Positions 1 to 7,690 of a stretch of DNA of 35,248 bases are shown one piece after another (the first letter of the stretch is position 1; every line of letters starts with the position of its first letter). The stretch covers positions 1 to 35,248 of the forward strand of contig CACJSL010000008.1 of NCBI GenBank assembly GCA_902596065.1, read 5' to 3'. A program made the position numbers and the translations under genes. The notes under the pieces were generated by a model. That model made no database searches. It saw nothing but the letters and a program-made list of their open reading frames with translations, and was not told the DNA's origin. Source of the DNA: an uncultured Alphaproteobacteria bacterium. Lineage in GTDB: Bacteria; Pseudomonadota; Alphaproteobacteria; HIMB59; GCA-002718135.

Positions 1-128
1 TCAAAAAGGTGTTTAGAAAAACTATCAGGTGGAGAAAAGTTTGCATTATTGAGTTTTTCATAGCTAGATGAGCAAGAATATAGAAAAAAAAATGTAAAAA
101 TTAATAAAAGTTTATTGTAAATTGCCAT
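1..128 (-). CDS. Lipoprotein N-terminus, probably OmpA family (partial)
   Basis: The minus strand from an ATG at 128 reads without a stop to the window edge, giving 42 residues. They form a lipoprotein signal peptide: Lys after a short polar start, a hydrophobic Leu/Ile/Phe core, and a lipobox ending YSC at residues 17-19, followed by Ser-rich mature sequence. The next motif, NANFSPPDSFSKHL, resembles the start of OmpA-type peptidoglycan-binding lipoproteins I know from marine alphaproteobacteria, which end in an OmpA C-terminal domain. That domain would lie outside the window, so the family call is an inference; the lipoprotein signal is directly visible. It is divergent from the GcvT-like gene at 292. 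It matters because an OmpA C-terminal fragment in the opposite orientation ends at 3136. Confidence 0.65.
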   Translation of the reverse strand, partial: MAIYNKLLLIFTFFFLYSCSSSYEKLNNANFSPPDSFSKHLF

Positions 129-164
129 AAATTTACATATCTAAGTTTTTAATGGCAAAATAAA

Positions 165-199
165 GGCTTAAGAAAGACCAAATAATGATTTTTAAGTCC
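165..199 (+). promoter_or_regulatory. Weak leader hairpin upstream of GcvT-like gene
   Basis: GGCTTAA at 165-171 can pair with TTAAGTCC at 192-199, leaving one unpaired base, around a 20-base loop. It lies about 90 bases before the GcvT-like start codon. It does not match any riboswitch consensus I know, and I see no glycine or SAM riboswitch core. It could be a leader structure or chance pairing in A+T-rich DNA. The rest of 129-291 holds no gene. Confidence 0.2.
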
Positions 200-291
200 C
201 CAAATTATTTCACAAAAATCAAATTTATCATTGCGTTCAAAAAGAAGTTTAGATACCGCACACAGATATAATTATTTAGAAGGAGTTAAGC

Positions 292-1647
292 ATGACTAAG
301 CATGTTACAACAGTTGACCAGTCTGACAGAAAAGTTCCGTATAATCTTCGTCAAAGTGGACCAACTCCTGTGCAAATGTTGATTTCTACAAGAGTAAGAA
401 AATCTCCATATTGGCACTTATCTATGGAAGCAGGTTGCTGGAGAGCAACTGTTTATAATCGTGTCTATCATCCTAGAGGGTATGTTAAGCCTGAAAATGG
501 TGGTGCAATGGTTGAATATGAAGCTATAAAAAATCACGTTACTATGTGGAATGTAGCCGTTGAAAGACAAATTCAGGTTAAGGGCCCTGATGCTGAAGCA
601 TTTACGGATTACGTTATTACTCGTGATGCAACAAGAATACCAGTTATGAAAGCTGATGGATCTGTTAGGGCGGCTAGATACGTTATTCTTTGCAATCATA
701 TGGGTGGTGTTTTAAATGATCCTATTCTGTTAAGAGTAGCAAAAGACGAATTTTGGTTTTCATTATCTGACTCTGATATTGGATTATACTTACAAGGAGT
801 TAATCACGACAAAAAATTTGATGTTGAAATTGATGAAATTGATGTTTGTCCAGTTCAAATTCAAGGCCCTAAAGCTCATGCATTAATGAAAGACTTAATT
901 GGTGATCAAGTGGACATAGATGGTATGCCTTTTTATGGTTTAGCTGAAGCAAATGTTGGAGGAAGAAAATGTGTAATTTCTCAAACAGGTTTCTCTGGGG
1001 CGGCAGGTTTTGAAATATATCTTTATGATGCAACTCTATATGCAGATGATATGTGGAATGCTGTTTTAGAAGCAGGTAAAAAACATAATTTAATGGTAAT
1101 TGCTCCTGCTCACCATAGAAGAATTCAAGCTGGAATTTTATCTTGGGGTCAGGATATGGATAACCAACATAATCCTTTTCAATGTAACTTAGGATATCAA
1201 GTATCTCTGTCTGGTGTAGGAGAATGGAATAAATCTAGTGATTACATTGGTAAAGAAGCTTTAGAAAAAATGAAAAAAGAAATTACTGCAGGAAACAAAC
1301 CTTACAAATTGCAATTAGTAGGAATGGTATTAGGAGGAAAGCCAATAGAGGAATATGCTCCTGATTTTTGGTTAATTTCTCCTGCTGAAGGAGGAGATCC
1401 TTGTGGTTATGTTACTTCACCGTGGTACCATCCAGAACAAAAAAGAAATATTGCTATGGGCTATGTTCCTTTTGATGGAACTCTTAGTAATAATGGTTTT
1501 CCAATTGGTAAAGTTGGGCAAAAATTTAAAGTTCATCTTCCAGATGAATATGCTGACTCACCAGGTGTACCAGTAGATGCTGAAGTTGTTTCCATACCAT
1601 TTACTGAGTCTTATAATGCTAACACCAGAGAAGTTTCAAAAGCTTAA
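292..1647 (+). CDS. GcvT/DmdA-like folate-dependent aminomethyltransferase
   Basis: This 451-residue protein belongs to the aminomethyltransferase fold family shared by glycine cleavage T-protein and DMSP demethylase (DmdA), which move a one-carbon unit from a substrate to tetrahydrofolate. Family marks are the N-terminal STRVRKSPYW block (about residues 32-41), MWNVAVERQIQVKG (about 85-98), ITRDATRI, LNDPILLRV, SLSDSDIGLYLQG, IQGPKAH and TGFSGAAGFEIYL, in the order expected of GcvT/DmdA proteins. It is longer than DmdA or GcvT (about 370). The start is firm: AAGGAG at 280-285 sits six bases before the ATG. A flavoprotein of the sarcosine/dimethylglycine dehydrogenase type lies nearby on the same strand, which points to methylated amine or glycine-betaine breakdown as much as to DMSP. 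The substrate cannot be decided here, so I give no gene symbol. Confidence 0.8.
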   Translation: MTKHVTTVDQSDRKVPYNLRQSGPTPVQMLISTRVRKSPYWHLSMEAGCWRATVYNRVYHPRGYVKPENGGAMVEYEAIKNHVTMWNVAVERQIQVKGPDAEAFTDYVITRDATRIPVMKADGSVRAARYVILCNHMGGVLNDPILLRVAKDEFWFSLSDSDIGLYLQGVNHDKKFDVEIDEIDVCPVQIQGPKAHALMKDLIGDQVDIDGMPFYGLAEANVGGRKCVISQTGFSGAAGFEIYLYDATLYADDMWNAVLEAGKKHNLMVIAPAHHRRIQAGILSWGQDMDNQHNPFQCNLGYQVSLSGVGEWNKSSDYIGKEALEKMKKEITAGNKPYKLQLVGMVLGGKPIEEYAPDFWLISPAEGGDPCGYVTSPWYHPEQKRNIAMGYVPFDGTLSNNGFPIGKVGQKFKVHLPDEYADSPGVPVDAEVVSIPFTESYNANTREVSKA

Positions 1648-1668
1648 GATTTAAAATTAATTTTTTTT

Positions 1669-1696
1669 AAGCTCCTAATAATTTTATTAGGGGCTT
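1669..1696. terminator. Hairpin between convergent genes
   Basis: AAGCTCCTAATAA and TTATTAGGGGCTT form a near-perfect inverted repeat with one G-T pair. It lies between the stop of the GcvT-like gene and the stop of the convergent DsbA-like gene, whose TAA overlaps it. Neither side has a proper T tract in the direction of transcription, so it may act as a shared barrier or mRNA-end structure rather than a strong intrinsic terminator. Confidence 0.45.
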
Positions 1697-2318
1697 ATTG
1701 ATTTAAAAGACCTTCAATTCTGTCCTTTGATAGATATCCAGGATAAAAAAATTCATTTACAAACATAGAAGGTGTTCCTCTTGCTCCTGATCCTCCAGCT
1801 ATAAAAGAAGATAGGGCAATTAATTTATCAACCTCATCTTTTTCTAAGTCTATTTGAAATTTTATCTGGTTTACACCAGATTTAATAACCGCTTCTTTTA
1901 ATTTTTCCTGAGTGATTGAACCTTCTATTGAAAAAATTTCATTATGAAATTCAATACCTTTTCCTTGCATATTTGCTGCAATAGCAAATCTGGCAATTAC
2001 ATTAGAACTTTCATTGAGAATAGGATGCTGTAAAAAAACTACTCTAACATCATCTCTAGAATTAGCTAAGTTAATTAATTCAGGATGAATTTTTTTACAG
2101 TATCCGCAAAAGTAATCAAAAAATTCTATAACAGTATGTTTGGCATTATCTGGTCCCACTTGAATAATAGCATTCTTTGGAAGTGTTGCTAATATCTTTA
2201 TGTGATAAGGCTTGCTATCATCAAAAATTAGATCTTTGAGGGTAATCTCAGCTTTGGTGGCAAACGATATTACAGAAAAAAAGAATACTATAAAAAATAC
2301 CCTAAGTGACAATCTCAT
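1695..2318 (-). CDS. DsbA-family periplasmic thiol oxidoreductase
   Basis: The protein has 207 residues with an N-terminal signal sequence (about residues 1-23) and a thioredoxin-like domain. The redox motif Cys-Gly-Tyr-Cys is at residues 71-74 after IEFFDYF, and the cis-proline loop is GTPSMFV near residue 183. The sequence HPILNESSNVIARFAIA is typical of the Com1/DsbA-like branch in alphaproteobacteria. It would introduce or rearrange disulfides in exported proteins. It sits between the GcvT-like gene and the flavoprotein gene but on the other strand, so it is probably not part of their pathway. Its start (ATG at 2318) is 56 bases from the divergent flavoprotein start, so the two promoters share that gap. 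Confidence 0.88.
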   Translation of the reverse strand: MRLSLRVFFIVFFFSVISFATKAEITLKDLIFDDSKPYHIKILATLPKNAIIQVGPDNAKHTVIEFFDYFCGYCKKIHPELINLANSRDDVRVVFLQHPILNESSNVIARFAIAANMQGKGIEFHNEIFSIEGSITQEKLKEAVIKSGVNQIKFQIDLEKDEVDKLIALSSFIAGGSGARGTPSMFVNEFFYPGYLSKDRIEGLLNQ

Positions 2319-2374
2319 GATTGACCCACATTAGTTAATGTGATTAGAGAAGTACAGAATTTTTTTTATCAATT

Positions 2375-3136
2375 ATGAAAAGTAAAACTAAAGTTGTAGT
2401 TATTGGAGGTGGGGTAGTAGGAGTTAGTACTCTTTACCATCTGGCTAAAAAAGGATGGTCCGATGTTGCCCTTGTTGAAAGAAAAGAATTAACATCTGGA
2501 TCAACATGGCATGCAGCAGGATTACTTCCTTTATTTAATATGAGCTATTCTGTTGGTCAGTTGCATAAATATGCAGTCAATTTTTATAAAACTTTAGAAG
2601 AAGAGACAGGACAAAACGTTGGGTTTAGTGTTGTATCTAATATTAGGTTAGCAAGCAATAAAGATAGAATGGATGAATACCATCAGTATGCAGGTGTGGC
2701 ACAAACTATTGGTGTTGAAGTGAAGTTTCTTTCACCTGAACAAGTAAAAGAAATTTGGCCATTATGTAATACTGAAGGGTTAATTGGAGCTATTCAACAT
2801 CCTGAAGATGGTTATATTCAGCCAGCTGATCTAACTCAAGCTCTTGCCACAGGCGCCAGAAATAGAGGAGCTGAGATTTATAGAAATACTAGTGTTATTG
2901 GAATTAAACAATCATCAAATGGTTGGGTTGTAGAGACAGATAAAGGTACAAAAGAGTATAATTACAAGCTTTCAATAGAAAGGGCTAATGTAGTTAAAAA
3001 TTTGTTAATAGATTTAGGTATAAAAGAAGATAATATTAAAATTTTGGGTAAAGGTGAAATTGACTTAAATATCAAAACTAATGATGAAGTTCCTCATCCA
3101 GCAAATAGAAGGGCAGAAATCAGCCCTATAAATTAG
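2375..3136 (+). CDS. Chimeric ORF: truncated FAD oxidoreductase fused to OmpA C-terminus
   Basis: The first ~190 of 253 residues are the N-terminal part of a DAO-family flavoprotein of the sarcosine/dimethylglycine dehydrogenase type. A Rossmann motif GGGVVG lies at residues 11-16, then LVERKELTSGSTWHAAGL, and HPEDGYIQPADLTQALA. Such enzymes normally run to about 800 residues with further FAD and GcvT domains. Here the FAD part stops at WVVETDKGTK (residues 184-193). The last 60 residues, EYNYKLSIERANVVKNLL to NRRAEISPIN, are the second half of an OmpA-type peptidoglycan-binding domain, including its NRRAEI end. The reading frame is kept through the join at about 2936-2953. The product lacks most of the FAD domain and half of the OmpA domain, has no signal peptide, and is unlikely to be functional. 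It may be a rearrangement scar or a sequencing or assembly chimera. Confidence 0.85.
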   Translation: MKSKTKVVVIGGGVVGVSTLYHLAKKGWSDVALVERKELTSGSTWHAAGLLPLFNMSYSVGQLHKYAVNFYKTLEEETGQNVGFSVVSNIRLASNKDRMDEYHQYAGVAQTIGVEVKFLSPEQVKEIWPLCNTEGLIGAIQHPEDGYIQPADLTQALATGARNRGAEIYRNTSVIGIKQSSNGWVVETDKGTKEYNYKLSIERANVVKNLLIDLGIKEDNIKILGKGEIDLNIKTNDEVPHPANRRAEISPIN

Positions 3137-3181
3137 CTTCTATAAGACTTTAACTTGGTGTAATAGGAAGCTGAATTTTCA

Positions 3182-3574
3182 ATGTATACTAAAACAACAA
3201 AAAAAATTTCTATCACGGTTAATCCATATTATTTAGAAGATCAATCAGAACCAGATGACCAACATTATGTATGGGCTTATCAAGTAACTATAAATAATCA
3301 AGGAGAAGAGCGCGTACAATTAAAAAATCGATATTGGAAAATTATTGATAGTAACGGAGAAAAACAAGAGGTAAGAGGTGAGGGAGTGGTTGGGGAACAG
3401 CCTATTCTTAATCCAGGTGAAAAATATGAATATACAAGTGGAACTCCTTTAGCTACTCCCTCAGGTTTTATGGAAGGTCACTATGAAATGGAAACAAAAA
3501 ATGGTTTTATATTTGAAGCTTCGATACCTTTATTTTCTCTAGATAGTCCTTTTACTTCTTCAAAATTAAATTAA
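3182..3574 (+). CDS. apaG: ApaG family protein
   Basis: The 130 residues match the usual ApaG length (about 125). Family marks are YVWAYQVTINNQGEE (about residues 29-43), LKNRYWKIIDSNG, the Gly-rich EVRGEGVVGEQPIL (about 63-76), and YTSGTPLATPSGFMEGHYEM (about 85-104). ApaG folds as a fibronectin-III-like beta sandwich. It has been linked to cobalt and magnesium resistance in enterobacteria, but its biochemical role is unclear. The start follows a modest AGGAAG. trkH begins eight bases after the stop, so the two are probably co-transcribed. If the join upstream is artificial, the true 5' neighbour of apaG is an OmpA-family gene. Confidence 0.93.
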   Translation: MYTKTTKKISITVNPYYLEDQSEPDDQHYVWAYQVTINNQGEERVQLKNRYWKIIDSNGEKQEVRGEGVVGEQPILNPGEKYEYTSGTPLATPSGFMEGHYEMETKNGFIFEASIPLFSLDSPFTSSKLN

Positions 3575-3582
3575 AAACTTAA

Positions 3583-5031
3583 ATGAGAGATTTTCGCTCA
3601 GTAATTCATATCATAGGCTTGTTACTTTGCATAGAAGCAATAGCAATGACAATACCGATGATAACAGACTTGATTTATAAAAATGAAGATTGGGATGAGT
3701 TTTTATTATCTTCATTAATTACTTTTTTTATTGGTTTAGTACTATATTTCTCATTTAGAAAAGAAAAAATAGTTATCAAGGTAAGGCAAGCTTTTGTTCT
3801 AACTTTTTTATCATGGATAGTTATAGCAATATTTGCTTCAATACCTTTTGTTTTTACCTCAGCTAATCTAAATTATTCAGATTCTTTTTTTGAGTCAATA
3901 AGTGGAATAACCACTACTGGAGCAACAGTTATAAGCAATTTAGATGATCTTCACCATGGGATTTTAATATGGAGAGCTTTATTACAATGGTTTGGTGGAA
4001 TTGGAATAATTGTTTTAGCAATGGCAATTTTACCAACACTTCAAATTGGTGGTATGCAGTTACTTCATATGGAGCATGATGATCCGTATGAGAAGACTCT
4101 ACCTAAAATAAATCAGTTTGTAGTAGAAATTTTTTTGCTTTATTCTTTTTTAACTCTACTTTGTGCAATCTTATATTATTTATTGGGAATGAGTGGTTTT
4201 GATGCAATTACTCATTCTATGACCACAATTTCTACTGGAGGTTTCTCTAATCACAATTCTTCTTTTAGTTTTTTTAACTCCCAGAATATTGAAATTATAA
4301 GTATAGTTTTCATGATTATTGGAAGTTTGCCGTTTGTAATTTTCTTACAATTTATTCATGGAGACAAAAAATCTATATTTAATGATGATCAAATTAAATT
4401 ATTTTTTTCTATATTATTTGTTTTAGTAATCATAACTGGATTTTGGCTATATTATAATTACTATTCTAATTATACCCTTTCATTTAGGCTGGCTATATTT
4501 AACATTACATCAATATTAACTGGAACTGGTTATGTAACTACAAATTATAATCTATGGGGGGGTTTTGGTTTTGTAATAATGATAATAATAATGTTTATTG
4601 GTGGATGTGCTGGCTCTACTACTGGAGGTATCAAAATTTTTCGTCTTCTACTTTTGTTCAGAGGAGCAAAAATTCAAATTAAAAAATTAACTCAACCTCA
4701 TGGAGTATTTATTACTTCTTTTAATGGACGGTCAGTAAATGATGACACTTATAATTCTATTATGGGATTCTTTTTTATTTATATATTGATTTTTATATTG
4801 GCATCTATATCTCTAAGTTTTTTTAATTTAGACTTTTTAACTGCATTTTCTGCATCAGCTTCAGCTATTTCTAATGTTGGGCCTGGCCTTGGAGATGTTA
4901 TTGGCCCTCAAGGAAATTATAGCTCCTTACCAATAGGCGCAAAATGGATTTTATCTTTTACAATGCTTATTGGTAGATTAGAATTATTCACTTTTTTAGT
5001 AATATTATCTGTCACTTTTTGGAAAAAATAA
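3583..5031 (+). CDS. trkH: Trk-type potassium uptake channel subunit TrkH
   Basis: A 482-residue integral membrane protein with the four pore-loop repeats of the Trk/Ktr family. I can place the selectivity-filter loops at TTTGAT (about residues 110-115), STGGFS (217-222), TGTGY (314-318) and SNVGPG (431-436). Other family marks are WRALLQWFGGIGIIVLAMAI, the GCAGSTTGGIK loop (about 342-352) and the closing GRLELFT. It takes up K+ across the inner membrane together with a cytoplasmic NAD-binding TrkA subunit, which is not encoded in this window. It follows apaG closely and ends three bases before the stop of the convergent lipoprotein gene, with no hairpin between. Confidence 0.95.
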   Translation: MRDFRSVIHIIGLLLCIEAIAMTIPMITDLIYKNEDWDEFLLSSLITFFIGLVLYFSFRKEKIVIKVRQAFVLTFLSWIVIAIFASIPFVFTSANLNYSDSFFESISGITTTGATVISNLDDLHHGILIWRALLQWFGGIGIIVLAMAILPTLQIGGMQLLHMEHDDPYEKTLPKINQFVVEIFLLYSFLTLLCAILYYLLGMSGFDAITHSMTTISTGGFSNHNSSFSFFNSQNIEIISIVFMIIGSLPFVIFLQFIHGDKKSIFNDDQIKLFFSILFVLVIITGFWLYYNYYSNYTLSFRLAIFNITSILTGTGYVTTNYNLWGGFGFVIMIIIMFIGGCAGSTTGGIKIFRLLLLFRGAKIQIKKLTQPHGVFITSFNGRSVNDDTYNSIMGFFFIYILIFILASISLSFFNLDFLTAFSASASAISNVGPGLGDVIGPQGNYSSLPIGAKWILSFTMLIGRLELFTFLVILSVTFWKK

Positions 5032-5034
5032 ATA

Positions 5035-5613
5035 CTATAAAATATATTGATTCATATGATCTTTAATAAGATCTTTTGATTTATTTGAGAAATCTTTTAA
5101 GCACTTATAAATCATATCATCAATTATTCTTTCTACTTCTATTAAAGAAATATATTTCCCTGAAGTTGTAGTTCGATTTGCCTCAACAATAGCACTTGCT
5201 AACTTAAAATTAGAATCATCATAAATTACAAACTCCACTAAATAATTGACTTCATATAAAAAAATTGTTTTTTCTTCATATTTTTTTGAATCTATATTTG
5301 GTATTTCAGTTTTCTTTACTGAAGCATCTATAACATTTATTTCAAAATAATTTTTCGTACCAAAAGTTTGTATATTATTTTTAGTCCAGCTGTTTAAATA
5401 TAATATTGGTGAGTTTTCTAATGAATGATCTACAAACGGTTCTGAAAATTTAGGTTCATATAAAATTATAGTATTCTTTTTTTCTGCATTAATAGATATC
5501 TTAGTAAACTGATTATAATCAAAAACTATAGGATCTAAAATCTCTACTTTTTGACATGATGAAATAAATACTAAAATTATAAATATAAATATTTTATTTC
5601 TATTTTTTAACAT
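5035..5613 (-). CDS. Conserved lipoprotein of unknown function
   Basis: The 192-residue product starts with a clear lipoprotein signal: KNRNK, a hydrophobic Phe/Ile stretch, and the lipobox ISSC with Cys at about residue 20. The mature part is rich in Lys, Asn and Ser and has no domain I can name; LYEPKFSEPFVDHSLENSP and a stretch ending TTTSGKYISLIEVE look like conserved blocks. It is the last gene of the argDF operon: its ATG at 5611-5613 lies inside argF, 14 bases overlapping, so translation is probably coupled. The position is the only functional hint. It is probably anchored in the outer membrane facing the periplasm, or stays at the inner membrane. Confidence 0.75.
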   Translation of the reverse strand: MLKNRNKIFIFIILVFISSCQKVEILDPIVFDYNQFTKISINAEKKNTIILYEPKFSEPFVDHSLENSPILYLNSWTKNNIQTFGTKNYFEINVIDASVKKTEIPNIDSKKYEEKTIFLYEVNYLVEFVIYDDSNFKLASAIVEANRTTTSGKYISLIEVERIIDDMIYKCLKDFSNKSKDLIKDHMNQYIL

Positions 5614-6508
5614 TTTTTAATAAATAATATAAAATACTTTGCTGAACATACATTCTATTTTTGGCCTGCTCCCATACTAAAGATTTATTACTATCTATAA
5701 CAGAATCAGTAACTTCTTCATTTCTATGAGCAGGTAGACAATGCATAAATATAGCTTGTTTTTTTGCTTTTTTCATAATCATATCATTAACTTGAAATTT
5801 TTGAAGAGATTTTATTTTACTTTGAGATTTTTTTTCACCCATAGAAATCCAAGTATCAGTCATAACACAATCAGAATTTTTTAATGCTTGATCAAAATCA
5901 AAGCAAAAATTAGAGTTTGCTAATTTTTTATTGTATAATTTTTTCTTAGCCATTTCCATAATTTTTTTAGGTATCAAAATATTTAATTTAAAATTAAATA
6001 TTTCGGCAGCTTGTATTAACGAAGTTAGAACATTATTATAATCACCTAACCAAGTTACTTGCTTATTTTCAATCATTCCTAATTTTTCAGTAATTGTAAA
6101 AATATCTGCTAAAACTTGGCAAGGATGACTGTAATTAGACAAACCATTTATAATACTAATTTTATTATAATTAGCACATTGAACTAATTCTTCATGAGAG
6201 TTATTTCTTATCATTAATACATCTATATATTGAGAAAGAACTTGTAATACATCTGAAATAGACTCCCGCTTACCAAATCCAATTTTTTTACTATCCAATT
6301 CTATAACATTTCCTCCAAGTTGCTGCATGCCTATATTAAATGAAACCCTTGTTCTTGTAGACTCTTTTTCAAACAATAAACCTAAAGATTTATTATTTAA
6401 AATATTTGAATATTTTTTTTGATTTTTTTTTATTTTAGTAGCAAAATTTAAAATATTTCTTAATTCAATTTTGCTAAAATCATCTAGATCTATAAAATGT
6501 TTAATCAT
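5600..6508 (-). CDS. argF: Ornithine carbamoyltransferase
   Basis: This enzyme joins carbamoyl phosphate and ornithine to give citrulline in arginine synthesis in the cytoplasm. The 302 residues are the usual length. The carbamoyl-phosphate motif STRTR is at 50-54, the HPCQ loop at 128-131, and HCLPAHR near 256-262 carries the active-site Cys. The ornithine loop region reads TDTWISMGE. The ATG overlaps the stop of argD by four bases, and the next gene starts inside its 3' end, so this is a translationally coupled operon. The pairing with acetylornithine aminotransferase supports an anabolic role. Confidence 0.96.
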   Translation of the reverse strand: MIKHFIDLDDFSKIELRNILNFATKIKKNQKKYSNILNNKSLGLLFEKESTRTRVSFNIGMQQLGGNVIELDSKKIGFGKRESISDVLQVLSQYIDVLMIRNNSHEELVQCANYNKISIINGLSNYSHPCQVLADIFTITEKLGMIENKQVTWLGDYNNVLTSLIQAAEIFNFKLNILIPKKIMEMAKKKLYNKKLANSNFCFDFDQALKNSDCVMTDTWISMGEKKSQSKIKSLQKFQVNDMIMKKAKKQAIFMHCLPAHRNEEVTDSVIDSNKSLVWEQAKNRMYVQQSILYYLLKNVKK

Positions 6509-7680
6509 AAATTCTCTTTAAAGGTTAAATCTATAATTTGTAATGCTTTATCTATTTCTTTTTTGGTAACAATTAGTGGAGGTGCAAATCTTATAATATT
6601 ATCTGCCGCCGGCACACATAATAACTTTTTTTGAATAAGCTTATTACTCATTTTTTCATTGTTCATTTTTGTTTGTATTCCTAATAATAATCCAGCACCT
6701 CTAATTTCAGTTACTCCTTCATACTTAGCTTCAATATTTTTTAAACCATTCCATAAATAATTAGATTGCTTAATTACATTTTCTAAAAAACCTTCTTCAA
6801 GAATAATTTTGATAACTTCGATCCCCACTGACATTGCCAAAGGATTTCCAGCATACGTAGAGCCATGTACACCTTTAGTCATGCCTATAGATGCTTTATT
6901 TGTAGATAAACAAGCACCCATAGGAAATCCTGAGCCTATACCTTTTGCTGTAGCCACTATATCAGGCTCAAAATTTGCCCACTCATGAGCAAATAATTTT
7001 CCTGATCTTCCAAAGCCACTTTGAACCTCATCTAAAAATAATAATAAATTATTTTTTTCACATATTTTTTTTATATCTTGTAAAAATTTTAAATTAGCAG
7101 GCCTAATACCACCTTCACCCTGAATAGGTTCTATCATTATAGCTGCAGTATTTTTGTTAACATTTTTTTTAACAGCCTCAATATCATTGAAAGGAATTTT
7201 AACAAATCCAGATAATAATGGCCCAAATCCTTTAGAATACTTTTCATTTTGTTGTGCTGATAAAGCGGCAAAAGTTCTGCCGTGAAATGCTCCTTCAAAA
7301 GTAATTATATTCTTTTGATCTAGATTGTTATGATAATGATGATAACTTTTTATAACTTTTATCCCTGCTTCAATTGACTCAACACCAGAATTAGTGAAAA
7401 ATATTTTTTCAGCAAAACTATTTAAACATAAAAGTTTAGCATATTCTTCCTGTGTAGAGTTATAGTAAAGATTAGATATATGCCACAACTTAGAAACTTG
7501 TAGCTGCAAAGCTTTCACTAATCTAGGATGGCAATGGCCTAAAGAAGTAACAGCAATACCACTACCAAAATCTAAGTATTTATTATCATCTAAAGAAGTT
7601 AAGTAACATCCTTTACCTTCCTTAAATTCTAGATTTCTATCACCATATGTTGGCATTATATATGTTAAGTTTTTAGACAT
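6505..7680 (-). CDS. argD: Acetylornithine aminotransferase
   Basis: A 391-residue class III PLP-dependent aminotransferase that makes N-acetylornithine from the semialdehyde in arginine synthesis, and may also serve lysine synthesis as succinyldiaminopimelate transaminase. Visible motifs are FTNSGVES (95-102), EGAFHGRT (129-136), EPIQGEGGI (184-192), LDEVQSGFGR (216-225) and the PLP lysine K246 in ATAKGIGSGFPMG. The C-terminal IRFAPPLIV is typical. It starts ten bases after the ABC permease gene and overlaps argF by four bases. Confidence 0.95.
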   Translation of the reverse strand: MSKNLTYIMPTYGDRNLEFKEGKGCYLTSLDDNKYLDFGSGIAVTSLGHCHPRLVKALQLQVSKLWHISNLYYNSTQEEYAKLLCLNSFAEKIFFTNSGVESIEAGIKVIKSYHHYHNNLDQKNIITFEGAFHGRTFAALSAQQNEKYSKGFGPLLSGFVKIPFNDIEAVKKNVNKNTAAIMIEPIQGEGGIRPANLKFLQDIKKICEKNNLLLFLDEVQSGFGRSGKLFAHEWANFEPDIVATAKGIGSGFPMGACLSTNKASIGMTKGVHGSTYAGNPLAMSVGIEVIKIILEEGFLENVIKQSNYLWNGLKNIEAKYEGVTEIRGAGLLLGIQTKMNNEKMSNKLIQKKLLCVPAADNIIRFAPPLIVTKKEIDKALQIIDLTFKENL

Positions 7681-7690
7681 ATTTCTACTT

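Noticed and set aside
1-63. Plus-strand reading LSGGEKFALLSF, which looks like an ABC ATPase signature
   Set aside because: It runs to a stop after 20 codons with no Walker B region behind it. The minus strand gives a convincing lipoprotein start through the same bases.
267-272. TATAAT before the GcvT-like gene
   Set aside because: It would start transcription at about 279, leaving a 13-base leader that cuts into the ribosome site, and there is no -35 box at 16-18 bases.
140-291. Possible glycine or SAM riboswitch ahead of the GcvT-like gene
   Set aside because: Neither the glycine aptamer cores nor a SAM-II/SAM-V pseudoknot pattern can be seen; only a weak hairpin remains.
418-699. 93-codon open frame on the minus strand inside the GcvT-like gene
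   Set aside because: It is fully covered by a well-supported gene, has no ribosome site and no recognisable protein pattern.
3135-3172. Inverted repeat AGCTTCTAT / ATAGGAAGCT between the chimeric ORF and apaG
   Set aside because: The stem has a bulge, the loop is about 19 bases and no T tract follows, so it is too weak to call a terminator.
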